Positions 33,301 through 42,311 of a stretch of 42,890 bases of DNA are shown here, piece by piece. How positions within the stretch are numbered: the stretch's first letter is position 1; each line of letters begins with the position of its first letter. The notes under the pieces are model-generated. The model made no database searches. It worked only from the letters and a program-made list of their open reading frames with translations, and was not told the origin of the DNA. Position numbers and translations under genes: made by a program. The DNA lies in assembly GCA_024403485.1 (NCBI GenBank), contig JAKSRT010000007.1:1-42890 (forward strand), read 5' to 3'. The stretch comes from Lachnospiraceae bacterium. Its GTDB lineage: Bacteria; Bacillota; Clostridia; Lachnospirales; Lachnospiraceae.

Positions 33301-33573
33301 ATGAACAAGTCGAATCGTTTTCAGGGTTTTTTGTTGAGAAAAATACCCGGCTGCAATTACATACTGGATTTGCGAACCCCCGGTGACGGCTATAAAAAAC
33401 CATTAAAAATTAACGATACTGCCGCCTATATTTATGAAATGCTTGATTCATGGAGAAGCGTTGAGGATATAGCGGGAGATATATCTGAAGAGACTGGCGA
33501 GTCTTTACGGATTATAGAAGAAGATATTAACGCATTTTTAGAAGAAATAAGGTCATTTGGAGTCAACGTATGA
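33301..33573 (+). CDS. PqqD-like winged-helix small protein at the head of the Pel-like operon
   Basis: This 90-residue protein from ATG 33301 has GGAAAG a few bases upstream. Other in-frame starts (33253, 33271) lack a ribosome-binding site. The sequence has the PqqD pattern: a beta hairpin with GCNYILDLRTPGDGYKKPLKIN, then NDTAAYIYEMLDSWRSVEDIAGDIS and a terminal helix EDINAFLEEIRSFGV. PqqD-like RRE domains bind peptide leaders for radical SAM or other modifying enzymes. Here the gene overlaps the PelD-like gene by ATGA, so a role with that machinery is implied, but unknown. Its family assignment is good; its function is inference. Confidence 0.8.
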   Translation: MNKSNRFQGFLLRKIPGCNYILDLRTPGDGYKKPLKINDTAAYIYEMLDSWRSVEDIAGDISEETGESLRIIEEDINAFLEEIRSFGVNV

Positions 33574-35759
33574 ACATTTTAATTACCGGAGGATCAGGAA
33601 CATTCTCCAACAATCTGCTTATTAAACTCAGAAAGGAAGGCCACAGAGTCTCTGTCCTTTCCGGAAGTAGATTTTCTAAAAAAGAAGACTATCAAAAGCA
33701 TTTCGAACTCTACAAGTTCCCATATGATGCTAACTGTATAAATGAAGTATTCGAAAGTGCTGCACCGGACGTAACCATCTTCATGGGTGCTTTTGATACC
33801 AATTTCAAGTGGAAAAACGAAGAATCTGATGCAGTAAGATATTCGGGCGCGCTTGCAAATATTCTTATGGGCTATGCAATGCTCGGAAAAGGTCGCTTCA
33901 TTTATCTTTCTTCCAACGAAGTCTTCGGAGATAATTATAGCAGCGACATTAGTGAAGATACAATGACTACACCAAACGGCTTTAAAGCTCAGGCTATTGC
34001 ACAGGGCGAAGCAATGTGTGAAGGCTACAGAAAACACCGTGACATGGATATTGTGACCGTAAGACTGGATCATGTTTACAATATGCCCCAGGTGCGTGAA
34101 GACATAAATGATACACTTACATCAATGTGTCTTGAAGCTTTGGAAGAAAAGACCATTCATTTTGTAAAAGATAAAGAAGTTTCTCTGCTATACGAAAACG
34201 ATGCTGTTGAAGCACTGTATAAAATTGTTTCAGCTTCTAAGCATGATGAGCTTATTTATCATATATCTTCAGGCAATGCTCTTACCGAAGAAGAAGTGGC
34301 CAATATGGTTCGAGACGCAATGAATCCCGAATGTGATGTTATCTCCACTCCCGGTGTAAAAGCTCAAAGTGTCATTCTTGACGGCTCCAGATTTGATAAT
34401 GAATTTGAATTTGCAAGATATGTAGATCTTGCATTAATGATTAAAAGAATATGTGCCCACATGAAGAGAAAGGGCTATGTATTTATGACCGAAGAAGAGG
34501 AAGGCCTTCCTTTTTCTCAAAGACTTAAGAAGCGTCTTGGATGGTTCTTAAAAGCAATCGTACCTTTCATTGAAAATATTGTTGTATTTATTTTATGTGT
34601 ATTTTTGGCTTCCCAGTCCGCACAGAGTGATTACCTTGCAAAGCTTGACATATTCCTTTTGTATGTGCTTCTGTTTTCTGTTCTCAGCGGACAGCAGCAG
34701 GCTGCATTTTCTGCGCTGCTTTCAGTATTGGGATATTTCTATTTAAACGGCGGACTAAGAAACGGATATGATTTACTGCTTGATTCAAACACATATGTTT
34801 GGATTGCACAAATCTTTATTGTCGGCTTGGCTGTAGGTTATTTAAGAGATCAGATTGTTACAATCAAAAAAGAAAACATAGAAGAAAATGAGTATTTAAA
34901 GCAGCAGGTGGATGATATTTCCGTTATTAACGAAACTAACGTCCGCGTTAAAAATATTCTTGAAACACAGGTTGTAAACCAGGCCGATTCAATCGGTATG
35001 ATTTACGGTATTACTGCGTCTCTTGACCAGTACAGCCCTGAGGAAGTTCTTTTCTACGCCGCTGAAACAGTCGGTAAGGTAGTAAAGAGCGATGATATTG
35101 CAATATATCAGGTAGCAAACAGAGACTACGCTCGTCTGTTTTCATCTACGTCCGTAAGAGCGAGAAGTCTTGGAAACTCCATCAAATATTCCGATATGGA
35201 AGAATTTTACGAAGATATTTCATCAAACCGTGTATATATCAATCGCGGAATGGATTCAAAATATCCTCAGATGGCTTACGGCATTTTAGAGAACGGTGAG
35301 CTTCAGATGATTGTTATGGTATGGGGTCTTTCCTGGGAAAATATGACTCTCGGTCAGGCCAACAGACTTACCGTCGTATCTGCCCTTATTCAAAATGCAG
35401 TTCTTAGAGCTAACAGATATCTTGAAGCTCTTGAGGCACAACGCTATGAGGGCGATTCAAAGATGCTTGAAAGAGAAAGCTTTAAATCTCTTGTTTCGGC
35501 ATTCCTTAAAGCAGAAACTAAAGGACTTACCGAGTGTTCGGTTGTCCGTATCGATCTTGAAGGAAAAGACAGAAGAGAAGTTGTTGCTGTCGTTGAAAAA
35601 TCGCTTCGTCAGTCCGACTATCTTGGAAGTCTGGATGACAATGCCGTTTATGCGCTTCTTTCCAATACTTCGGAAAGAGATGCTCAGTTCGTATTAAATC
35701 GTTTCATTGAAAAGGGACTTGATGCTCGATTGATTGAAGGGGGTATATCATGGAACTAA
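33570..35759 (+). CDS. pelD: PelD-like c-di-GMP receptor fused to an N-terminal epimerase-like domain
   Basis: This 729-residue protein overlaps the PqqD-like gene by ATGA. Residues 1-290 form a Rossmann epimerase/dehydratase-like domain opening with ILITGGSGTFSNNLL, but the usual YxxxK catalytic pair is absent: the region after TTPNG reads FKAQAIAQGE. Four or so membrane helices follow (about 328-435), then a coiled-coil segment, a GAF domain (about 470-600) and a degenerate GGDEF domain. The GGDEF active site is lost but an RQSD (RxxD) inhibitory-site motif is kept at about 680-683, as in PelD, which binds c-di-GMP to activate Pel export. Its end overlaps pelE by 10 bases. The gene name is assigned by domain order and synteny with pelE, pelF and pelG. 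Confidence 0.85.
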   Translation: MNILITGGSGTFSNNLLIKLRKEGHRVSVLSGSRFSKKEDYQKHFELYKFPYDANCINEVFESAAPDVTIFMGAFDTNFKWKNEESDAVRYSGALANILMGYAMLGKGRFIYLSSNEVFGDNYSSDISEDTMTTPNGFKAQAIAQGEAMCEGYRKHRDMDIVTVRLDHVYNMPQVREDINDTLTSMCLEALEEKTIHFVKDKEVSLLYENDAVEALYKIVSASKHDELIYHISSGNALTEEEVANMVRDAMNPECDVISTPGVKAQSVILDGSRFDNEFEFARYVDLALMIKRICAHMKRKGYVFMTEEEEGLPFSQRLKKRLGWFLKAIVPFIENIVVFILCVFLASQSAQSDYLAKLDIFLLYVLLFSVLSGQQQAAFSALLSVLGYFYLNGGLRNGYDLLLDSNTYVWIAQIFIVGLAVGYLRDQIVTIKKENIEENEYLKQQVDDISVINETNVRVKNILETQVVNQADSIGMIYGITASLDQYSPEEVLFYAAETVGKVVKSDDIAIYQVANRDYARLFSSTSVRARSLGNSIKYSDMEEFYEDISSNRVYINRGMDSKYPQMAYGILENGELQMIVMVWGLSWENMTLGQANRLTVVSALIQNAVLRANRYLEALEAQRYEGDSKMLERESFKSLVSAFLKAETKGLTECSVVRIDLEGKDRREVVAVVEKSLRQSDYLGSLDDNAVYALLSNTSERDAQFVLNRFIEKGLDARLIEGGISWN

Positions 35760-36658
35760 ACCTTAAATGGTTTTTGATTTTCCTCGTAATAAATCTTCTG
35801 GTTACAATTATATATTTGATTATTGCCGTATTTTTCCGTAAGACCTCAAGGCGTTTAGCGTATTTGAGAGCGCTCACCATGATTTTGGCTCCCGGCGTAG
35901 GGGCATTGTTCCACTTTTTCGGATGGTTTGGATATGTTTTCATTTTCAGGAGAGATGTAGATCTTTCTGATGTCATATTCAGCAAAGATCGTGAACGTGA
36001 ACTTGTCAGAACCAATGAAGACGTTGAACGAAATGTCGTATCAATTGAAGAAGCGATAACGGTAACCGACAACAGAAATTTGAGATCCCTTGTTATGGGT
36101 GTCGCACAGGGAGATTACAGTGATTCGCTTGCATCAATTTCACTTGCCCTTGATTGCGATGACTCGGAAACTGCTCACTATGCTGCTTCTGTTTTGCAGG
36201 ATGCCTTGAACGATTTTCGTATGAGAGTATCAAAGGATTACAATGAGATTTGTAAGCGCGGAGAAGATGTTGATGTTCTGGGAATAGATCTCATTGAATA
36301 TATGAATCGTTTTCTTGTTCAGAAAGTGTTTTCTTCGGTTGAGCAGCGGGCTTTTGCGAACAGAATGGCAGATGTGGCTCAAATTATATATGAAGAAAAA
36401 ATCAATTCCCTTAATGAAGACCTCTATGAGATTGTTTCCATGCGTCTTTTGGAAGTGGGTGAATATGAGCGCTGTGAAGATTGGTGCAACAGAACGCTTG
36501 CACACTATCCTGATGCACTCGCCTCATTTACCTGCAAGTTGAAGTTGTTTTTTAATATGGGCAGAAAAGATGAGTTTTTTGCAACCCTTGATTATCTTAA
36601 GAGCTCTTCCGTAATAATTGACAGCCAGACACTTGAACTTATCAGAGCTTTCTCGTAA
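35750..36658 (+). CDS. pelE: PelE-like protein with two membrane helices and TPR-like domain
   Basis: This 302-residue protein has two N-terminal helices (about 8-28 and 40-62) and then a helical cytoplasmic domain resembling tetratricopeptide repeats: GDYSDSLASISLALDCDDSETAHYAASVLQDAL, and later VGEYERCEDWCNRTLAHYPDALASFTCKLKLFF. The order after pelD and before pelF, its size and its topology match PelE, which joins PelD and PelG in the Pel export complex. It starts inside the end of pelD, 10 bases of overlap. Sequence similarity of PelE proteins is low, so the symbol rests on context. Confidence 0.8.
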   Translation: MELNLKWFLIFLVINLLVTIIYLIIAVFFRKTSRRLAYLRALTMILAPGVGALFHFFGWFGYVFIFRRDVDLSDVIFSKDRERELVRTNEDVERNVVSIEEAITVTDNRNLRSLVMGVAQGDYSDSLASISLALDCDDSETAHYAASVLQDALNDFRMRVSKDYNEICKRGEDVDVLGIDLIEYMNRFLVQKVFSSVEQRAFANRMADVAQIIYEEKINSLNEDLYEIVSMRLLEVGEYERCEDWCNRTLAHYPDALASFTCKLKLFFNMGRKDEFFATLDYLKSSSVIIDSQTLELIRAFS

Positions 36659-36687
36659 AGATTAATCGGATTGGAGATTAGTATTTA

Positions 36688-39039
36688 ATGTCTATGGATT
36701 CGGTCTTTGTGCTGCAAATGCTGAAAATGTTCGTAGCATATTCAGTCATAGCCATAGTTGTACCGCACTTTGTTGTGGGCAAAGCAATTCGTTTTAAAAA
36801 TGCATCAGAGCGATTTGTAATGTATACGCTTTTGAGCAATTTTTATGTAATAAATCTGGTGTATTTGCTTGAACTTTTGCATATTTCACACAAGATTACT
36901 TTGATTCTTTTTACGGTTGTTCCGCTCCTTTACATAAAGGTAAAACTTGACAGAATACCGGTCAGAAGCATCATTGCCCGTGAATGGGAGTTGATAAGAA
37001 GGCTTGTTGGCGGACAGCAGAAACTTAAAGCATATAGAGCTTTGGGTTACGAAGAGAGAAAAAGAAAAAGAAAAATACGGAATAAGAAATTTGCCAAAAG
37101 CGTTTTTCTCCATATTCCGGATATTTTAATTGTATTGTTGCTTTTAGGCTATTTGTGTTATTTGTACGGCAGCAACAATTTGGTTTATTACGGTTATAAG
37201 GCATCCGACTGTCTGGTGCATAATAACTGGATTAATAAATTAAGCGAAAATGTAATATTTGCTAAAGGTATCTATCCTTACGGATTTCATAATGTCATTT
37301 ATTACATGCATGAAATCTTTGGATTTGATACATATATGATTTTCAACGTTTTTAATATAGTAATTACTGTCTGGGTTGATATGACCCTTTTGGCTTTTTT
37401 AAAGCTTGTGTGCAAAACAAAGTATATTCCTTATATGGGTGCTGCTTTGTACGCGGTTGCAGATGTATTTAATTACTATACTTACTGGAGATTTTCGGCG
37501 GTTCTTCCTCAGGAATACGGTATGATTTTTATTCTGCCGACCATATATGCAGGGTTCGCGTATTTTAGGGAGCAGCGACGCGAAATACGTGGCAGCGCTG
37601 CAAAAGGAAGCCGATTGTATCTTGCCGCTTTTGCAATGAGTTTTTCCATGACGCTGACCGTTCACTTTTATGGAACGATGGCGGTTGGCATATGTATTGC
37701 GGCGATGGCGATAGCCTATTCTTTTTGGTTATTTAGAAAACCGTATTTCAAAAAGGTATTTGCCACATTCTTCATTTCGTTGTTTATTGCAATTTTGCCC
37801 ATGGGAATCGCTTATGCGGCCGGAACTGATTTGGAAGGTTCATTAAGATGGGGACTTAGCATTATTTTTGGGGCACCTGAAGGTGATGAGGAAACACAAT
37901 CGGGTGATTCTCAAGGTACTGACGGCACGGTTGGCGGCGACGGTTCTTTGGACAATCAGGGAACCGGTATTAAGGATCCAAGATCCGGATTTAATATTTC
38001 CAGAAAAGAAGCTGTGGAACAATACGGCGAATTTAAAGGAACCGTATATGCAATTTATAAATCCATAGAGGGTAATATAGATTATGTTATCATCTCAGGC
38101 AATGACCAGATTGATAACGATATATGGGTGCAGATAGCAACAATAAGTACATTTCTTCTTATAGTTCTTGGATTGATTTTACTAATACCCAAAAACATAG
38201 AAAGAATGTACGGGGCTTCTCTTTTGTGTATGGGCCTTAATATGCTGTTTATGGCAGTAATAATAAACAGTGATTTTTACAAGCTCCCGTCCATAATGCA
38301 GCAGGACAGAGCAGGTCAGTATTATACATATTATCTTGCGGCTGCAATTCCGTTATGCTTTGATGCCGTAGTTTGCTTTATATCCTGTTTTGCCAGACGA
38401 AATAAGGTAATCGGTGTAATAACACAAACAGTATCTTTTTGCGTCATTGCAATGTACCTTGTTTACCTTATTCCCGGAGAGAACGTGCGTAAACCGTTGG
38501 AGGCTTCCACCTTTCAAAAGAATGCTTCGGTTTTGTGTCTTTATAAGATAATTGAAGAAAGCGAAGACAATCAATGGACATTATGTTCGGCCAATGAAGA
38601 AGGCCGTATGCTGTATGGACATGGGTTCCATTATGAGCTGATAGACTTCCTTTCAAAGATGGAATATTGCGGACCGAGAGGAACCGTAAGGGTCCCCACA
38701 CCTGTTGTATATTTTTATGTGGAAAAGATTCCGTATGATTACACTGCAACATGGGAGGGAAGCGGAACCCTTATTGGCGATGAATTTGCAAGTAAAGAAC
38801 TTCCCGAAGGAAGAAACCTTGGTATTTATATTGGTGAAAATCGTTGGATATGTATGTCCAGATTATATTTCTGGGCTCAGAAATTTAAGGAATTATATCC
38901 AAATGAAACATCAATTTTTTACGAAACGGATGATTTTGTATGTTACAGAGTGGAGCAGAATCCATATAGACTGTTCAACTTTGCCATAGATTACAAATAT
39001 AATCTTTTACACAATATAAACAGTGAAGGACCAAAATGA
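36688..39039 (+). CDS. Large multi-pass membrane protein of unknown function in the Pel-like operon
   Basis: This 783-residue protein has about 12-14 membrane helices. A basic loop (about 103-135) separates the first three helices from the rest. An extracytoplasmic loop (about 165-205) contains the acidic stretch YYGYKASDCLVHNNWINKL, reminiscent of the first-loop Asp of GT-C type membrane glycosyltransferases. A Gly/Asp/Ser-rich outer loop lies at about 394-430, and a soluble C-terminal domain (about 605-783) follows the last helix. I do not recognise the family. It is flanked by pelE-like and DUF2194-like genes; its stop overlaps the next start (ATGA). A sugar transfer or polymer modification role is inference. 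Confidence 0.85.
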   Translation: MSMDSVFVLQMLKMFVAYSVIAIVVPHFVVGKAIRFKNASERFVMYTLLSNFYVINLVYLLELLHISHKITLILFTVVPLLYIKVKLDRIPVRSIIAREWELIRRLVGGQQKLKAYRALGYEERKRKRKIRNKKFAKSVFLHIPDILIVLLLLGYLCYLYGSNNLVYYGYKASDCLVHNNWINKLSENVIFAKGIYPYGFHNVIYYMHEIFGFDTYMIFNVFNIVITVWVDMTLLAFLKLVCKTKYIPYMGAALYAVADVFNYYTYWRFSAVLPQEYGMIFILPTIYAGFAYFREQRREIRGSAAKGSRLYLAAFAMSFSMTLTVHFYGTMAVGICIAAMAIAYSFWLFRKPYFKKVFATFFISLFIAILPMGIAYAAGTDLEGSLRWGLSIIFGAPEGDEETQSGDSQGTDGTVGGDGSLDNQGTGIKDPRSGFNISRKEAVEQYGEFKGTVYAIYKSIEGNIDYVIISGNDQIDNDIWVQIATISTFLLIVLGLILLIPKNIERMYGASLLCMGLNMLFMAVIINSDFYKLPSIMQQDRAGQYYTYYLAAAIPLCFDAVVCFISCFARRNKVIGVITQTVSFCVIAMYLVYLIPGENVRKPLEASTFQKNASVLCLYKIIEESEDNQWTLCSANEEGRMLYGHGFHYELIDFLSKMEYCGPRGTVRVPTPVVYFYVEKIPYDYTATWEGSGTLIGDEFASKELPEGRNLGIYIGENRWICMSRLYFWAQKFKELYPNETSIFYETDDFVCYRVEQNPYRLFNFAIDYKYNLLHNINSEGPK

Positions 39040-40868
39040 TGATTTCACGTAGAAACTTTTTTATTTCTCTGATAATTATGGGAACTATATTCTTTCTGTT
39101 TCAGTTCAGTCAGATTGTTAAGGACTATGGAAACGATTACTCATACAATAAATATAGGGATATAGGAACTCCTAAAAGAAATGAATGGAAACAGGCTGAA
39201 TTGAATATTTCAGACGATTTTAGCGAACATACAGATAAGGATTATATTCTTTTTCTGGGTGATGAAAAGTCTGACATTGGATCTATTGTTTCTCAGTGGA
39301 CTCTTTACACAAAGCGTAATATTTGTGTGATTGATAATTTGAATCAATACTCTATTGAAAAAAACGGTATTCCTGAATTTTTAATGATTGATTCAAATCA
39401 TCTTGATTATGATAATCAGACAGAAGATATAATCAAGCTTGCCGATGAAGGTGTATCAATGATTTTTCTTAATCTTCCGGAGTATGAGAAGATAAGAAGA
39501 AACATTGACATGCTGAAACTTTGGGGTGTGCAGAATATTTTGTCTCCCGAAATAGAAATAGAAGGCGTTAAATTGTTTTCAGGTTTCCTTTTCGGCGGAG
39601 AGTCCATATACCAGCCACAGCAGAAAGAGGAAGAAAAAAGGCAGGATTTAGATCTTACCATTCCGTGGTTTCAGACATCAGGCGGAACCAAGACATATAT
39701 GGTTGGTCTCTTGGATGAGTATTTAGCTGATGATGAAGAGAGAAACGAGAAGTTCCCCGCTATTATTTGGAGAAACAGTTTGACTTCAGCACAGGTATTC
39801 TGTGTAAACGGTGACTTTATGTCAGATACGGAAGGCTTGGGTATATTAAGTGCTATGGTATACGAATTATCTCCTTACCAGCTGTACCCGGTTGTAAATG
39901 CTCAAAATACCCTTGTTGTAGATTTTCCGTTAATGGCTAATGAAAATAATGAGCAGTTTTCTCAGATTTACTCCAGAGATATAAATAGTTTCCAGACAGA
40001 TGTTATTTGGCCTACTTTGGTAACACTGGCTGAAAAGGATAAACTTCAGTATACCTGCTTTATGACTCCAAAGTACGATTATTCCGATCCTGCGGAGCCG
40101 TCTTATGATAATTACAATACTTTGCTGAGACTTTTGGGTGAGCATGAGGCCGAAATAGGTATTTCACTTGAACATGCGGACGGAATAAGCCTAGCTGAAA
40201 AGGTTGCCTTTGATAAGGTCTATTATGACGGAATTGAAAATAAATATCCTGCCACCTCGGCTTTTCTTGACTTAAAGGACGAGGGTGAACTTGAGGCTGC
40301 ATTGAAAGACCCGTATGTATGCCAGGTAAGAACAATTGCCTGTGATGCCGATGTAAGCTTGCCGATTTTAAGCTATATAACAGATGACATTACTTTGCAG
40401 AGTTTGACCAGTAATACAAAGAACTTCTTTTATTCAAAAGATTTAATGCTAAAGAGTATTGAAACAGTTCTTGGATATGATAATGCAAAGTTGACCCTTT
40501 CGGATGTAGCATGGCCGAAATCAGCAGAAGATCAGTGGGAAAACATATATAATGATATGGCAAGCTCATTGAAAACATTCTGGAGGCCCTTTAGAGTATT
40601 TGATCGAACTACGCTTACTGAGAGTGACAGAAGAGTACGTACATTCTTAAATATGGATTCGGATTATTCAAGAGAAGGTAATGAAATTACTCTTAATGTA
40701 AAAAATACCGAAGGAGAGACCTGCTGGTTTGTATTAAGAACCCATGGTGAAAGAATTGCTTCCCTTACCGGAGCTACTTATAAGGAGATAGAAGAAAACG
40801 CTTATTTGTTAGAGCTTTCTTCGGATGTAGTTAAAATTACATTAAAAGACGCTAATGCAATTAATTAG
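39036..40868 (+). CDS. DUF2194-like extracytoplasmic protein, candidate PelA analogue
   Basis: This 610-residue protein has one N-terminal membrane helix (about 8-26) and a large outer domain. The middle contains VVDFPLMANENNEQFSQ and the segment TLVTLAEKDKLQYTCFMTPKYDYSD, then a HEAEIGISLEHADG stretch, and an end with a beta-sandwich-like region. It resembles the DUF2194 proteins found in Pel loci of Gram-positive bacteria, where a deacetylase/hydrolase (PelA) is otherwise expected; I recall this from family knowledge and have not verified it. It overlaps the upstream gene by ATGA and precedes pelF by 18 bases. An enzymatic role on the polysaccharide is plausible but not shown by visible catalytic motifs. 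Confidence 0.8.
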   Translation: MMISRRNFFISLIIMGTIFFLFQFSQIVKDYGNDYSYNKYRDIGTPKRNEWKQAELNISDDFSEHTDKDYILFLGDEKSDIGSIVSQWTLYTKRNICVIDNLNQYSIEKNGIPEFLMIDSNHLDYDNQTEDIIKLADEGVSMIFLNLPEYEKIRRNIDMLKLWGVQNILSPEIEIEGVKLFSGFLFGGESIYQPQQKEEEKRQDLDLTIPWFQTSGGTKTYMVGLLDEYLADDEERNEKFPAIIWRNSLTSAQVFCVNGDFMSDTEGLGILSAMVYELSPYQLYPVVNAQNTLVVDFPLMANENNEQFSQIYSRDINSFQTDVIWPTLVTLAEKDKLQYTCFMTPKYDYSDPAEPSYDNYNTLLRLLGEHEAEIGISLEHADGISLAEKVAFDKVYYDGIENKYPATSAFLDLKDEGELEAALKDPYVCQVRTIACDADVSLPILSYITDDITLQSLTSNTKNFFYSKDLMLKSIETVLGYDNAKLTLSDVAWPKSAEDQWENIYNDMASSLKTFWRPFRVFDRTTLTESDRRVRTFLNMDSDYSREGNEITLNVKNTEGETCWFVLRTHGERIASLTGATYKEIEENAYLLELSSDVVKITLKDANAIN

Positions 40869-40886
40869 TGCGTGAGGAATTTTTGT

Positions 40887-42293
40887 ATGAAAATTTGTAT
40901 TGTGGCAGAAGGCTGTTACCCCTATGTGGTAGGTGGTGTATCCGGATGGATTAACAGCATGATAAAGGCGTTTCCGGAGCATGAATTTGTTATTCTTGGT
41001 ATTATTACAAATCGTGAGCAAAGCGGAAAGTTTGAGTATACACTTCCCGATAATGTAAGCGCTGTATATGAATCATACCTTGATGACTTTGATTGGAGTT
41101 CAGGACGCAAAGAAGGTCGCAGAACAAAACTTAAGAGATCGGAATACAGAGCACTCAGAAGTCTTATCATGAATAGAAGAGTTGACTGGGACTTACTTTT
41201 TGATATGTTCCAGAAAGGCTCCTTCTCCATTGATGATTTATTGATGGGAGCTGACTTTTTAAAGATAGTTAATGAGTATTACAAGCTCAATTACCCGCAG
41301 ATTGTATTCTCGGATTTCCTGTGGACGATGAGATCGATTTATCTGCCTTTGTTTTTAATATTAAAGACTCCTATTCCAAAAGCAGATGTATATCATTGTG
41401 TGGCTACGGGATATGCCGGAGTATTGGGCGCGATGGCCAATAGAATATACGGAAGCAAGCTTGTTGTTTCGGAACATGGTATATACACTCGTGAACGTGA
41501 AGAAGAAATAATCAAGGCAACCTGGGTTAAGGGCATTTATAAAAATATCTGGATTGATCAGTTCAGAAAAATGTCGATGGCTGCTTATGAAAAGGCGGGA
41601 ATCGTAACATCGCTTTATTCTCATGCCAGAGAACTTCAGTTAGAATTGGGTTGTCCTGAAGAGAAAACCCGAATTACTCCCAATGGTATCGATGTTGAAA
41701 GATTCAGCGACATTTTGGGAAAAACGGAAGAAGATCAGAACTACTTTAATATCGGTGCGGTACTTCGCGTGTCACCCATTAAGGATGTTAAAACGATGAT
41801 ACAGGCGTTTTCTTTTGCAAAAGAACGCTGTTCACGATTAAAGCTATGGATTATGGGTCCTTATAATGAGGATCAGGAATATGCGGATGAATGTTTTGAA
41901 TTGGTAAGTTCACTGGGCGTTAAGGATATTGAATTTACCGGAAGAATAAATGTAGCGGAATATCTTGGCAGAATGGACTGTACAATTCTTACAAGTATTT
42001 CCGAGGGTCAGCCTCTTACAATTCTTGAAAGTTATGCTGCAAAGAAGCCTGTTATCGCAACCGATGTAGGTAACTGCCGAGGTCTTCTGTACGGTGAAAA
42101 CGATGACTTTGGCGCAGCAGGTATCCTTACTCACATAATGAATGTTACAGAGATTGCTGAAGCAATGGTTACCATGGCAACCGATAAAGAAGCATGTGAG
42201 CGCATGGGAGAAGCAGGATATAAGCGTGTAATGAATCGCTATCGTGTTGATCAGATGAGAGATACTTACAGAGAAATTTACAACGAATTATGA
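40887..42293 (+). CDS. pelF: PelF-type glycosyltransferase (GT4) of Pel polysaccharide synthesis
   Basis: This encodes 468 residues from ATG 40887, with GAGG 8 bases upstream; GTG 40872 is a less likely start. PelF is the cytoplasmic GT-B glycosyltransferase that polymerises the Pel chain from UDP-sugars. The N-terminus CIVAEGCYPYVVGGVSGWI is characteristic, followed by EHGIYTREREEEI near residue 200, RITPNGIDVERF, and the C-terminal donor-site region FTGRINVAEYLGRMDCTILTSISEGQPL, with the catalytic E-x7-E pattern (EGQPLTILE). Length and motifs agree with PelF. It is followed at 18 bases by pelG. Confidence 0.94.
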   Translation: MKICIVAEGCYPYVVGGVSGWINSMIKAFPEHEFVILGIITNREQSGKFEYTLPDNVSAVYESYLDDFDWSSGRKEGRRTKLKRSEYRALRSLIMNRRVDWDLLFDMFQKGSFSIDDLLMGADFLKIVNEYYKLNYPQIVFSDFLWTMRSIYLPLFLILKTPIPKADVYHCVATGYAGVLGAMANRIYGSKLVVSEHGIYTREREEEIIKATWVKGIYKNIWIDQFRKMSMAAYEKAGIVTSLYSHARELQLELGCPEEKTRITPNGIDVERFSDILGKTEEDQNYFNIGAVLRVSPIKDVKTMIQAFSFAKERCSRLKLWIMGPYNEDQEYADECFELVSSLGVKDIEFTGRINVAEYLGRMDCTILTSISEGQPLTILESYAAKKPVIATDVGNCRGLLYGENDDFGAAGILTHIMNVTEIAEAMVTMATDKEACERMGEAGYKRVMNRYRVDQMRDTYREIYNEL

Positions 42294-42311
42294 TTTTAGA
42301 AGGAACTAGTT

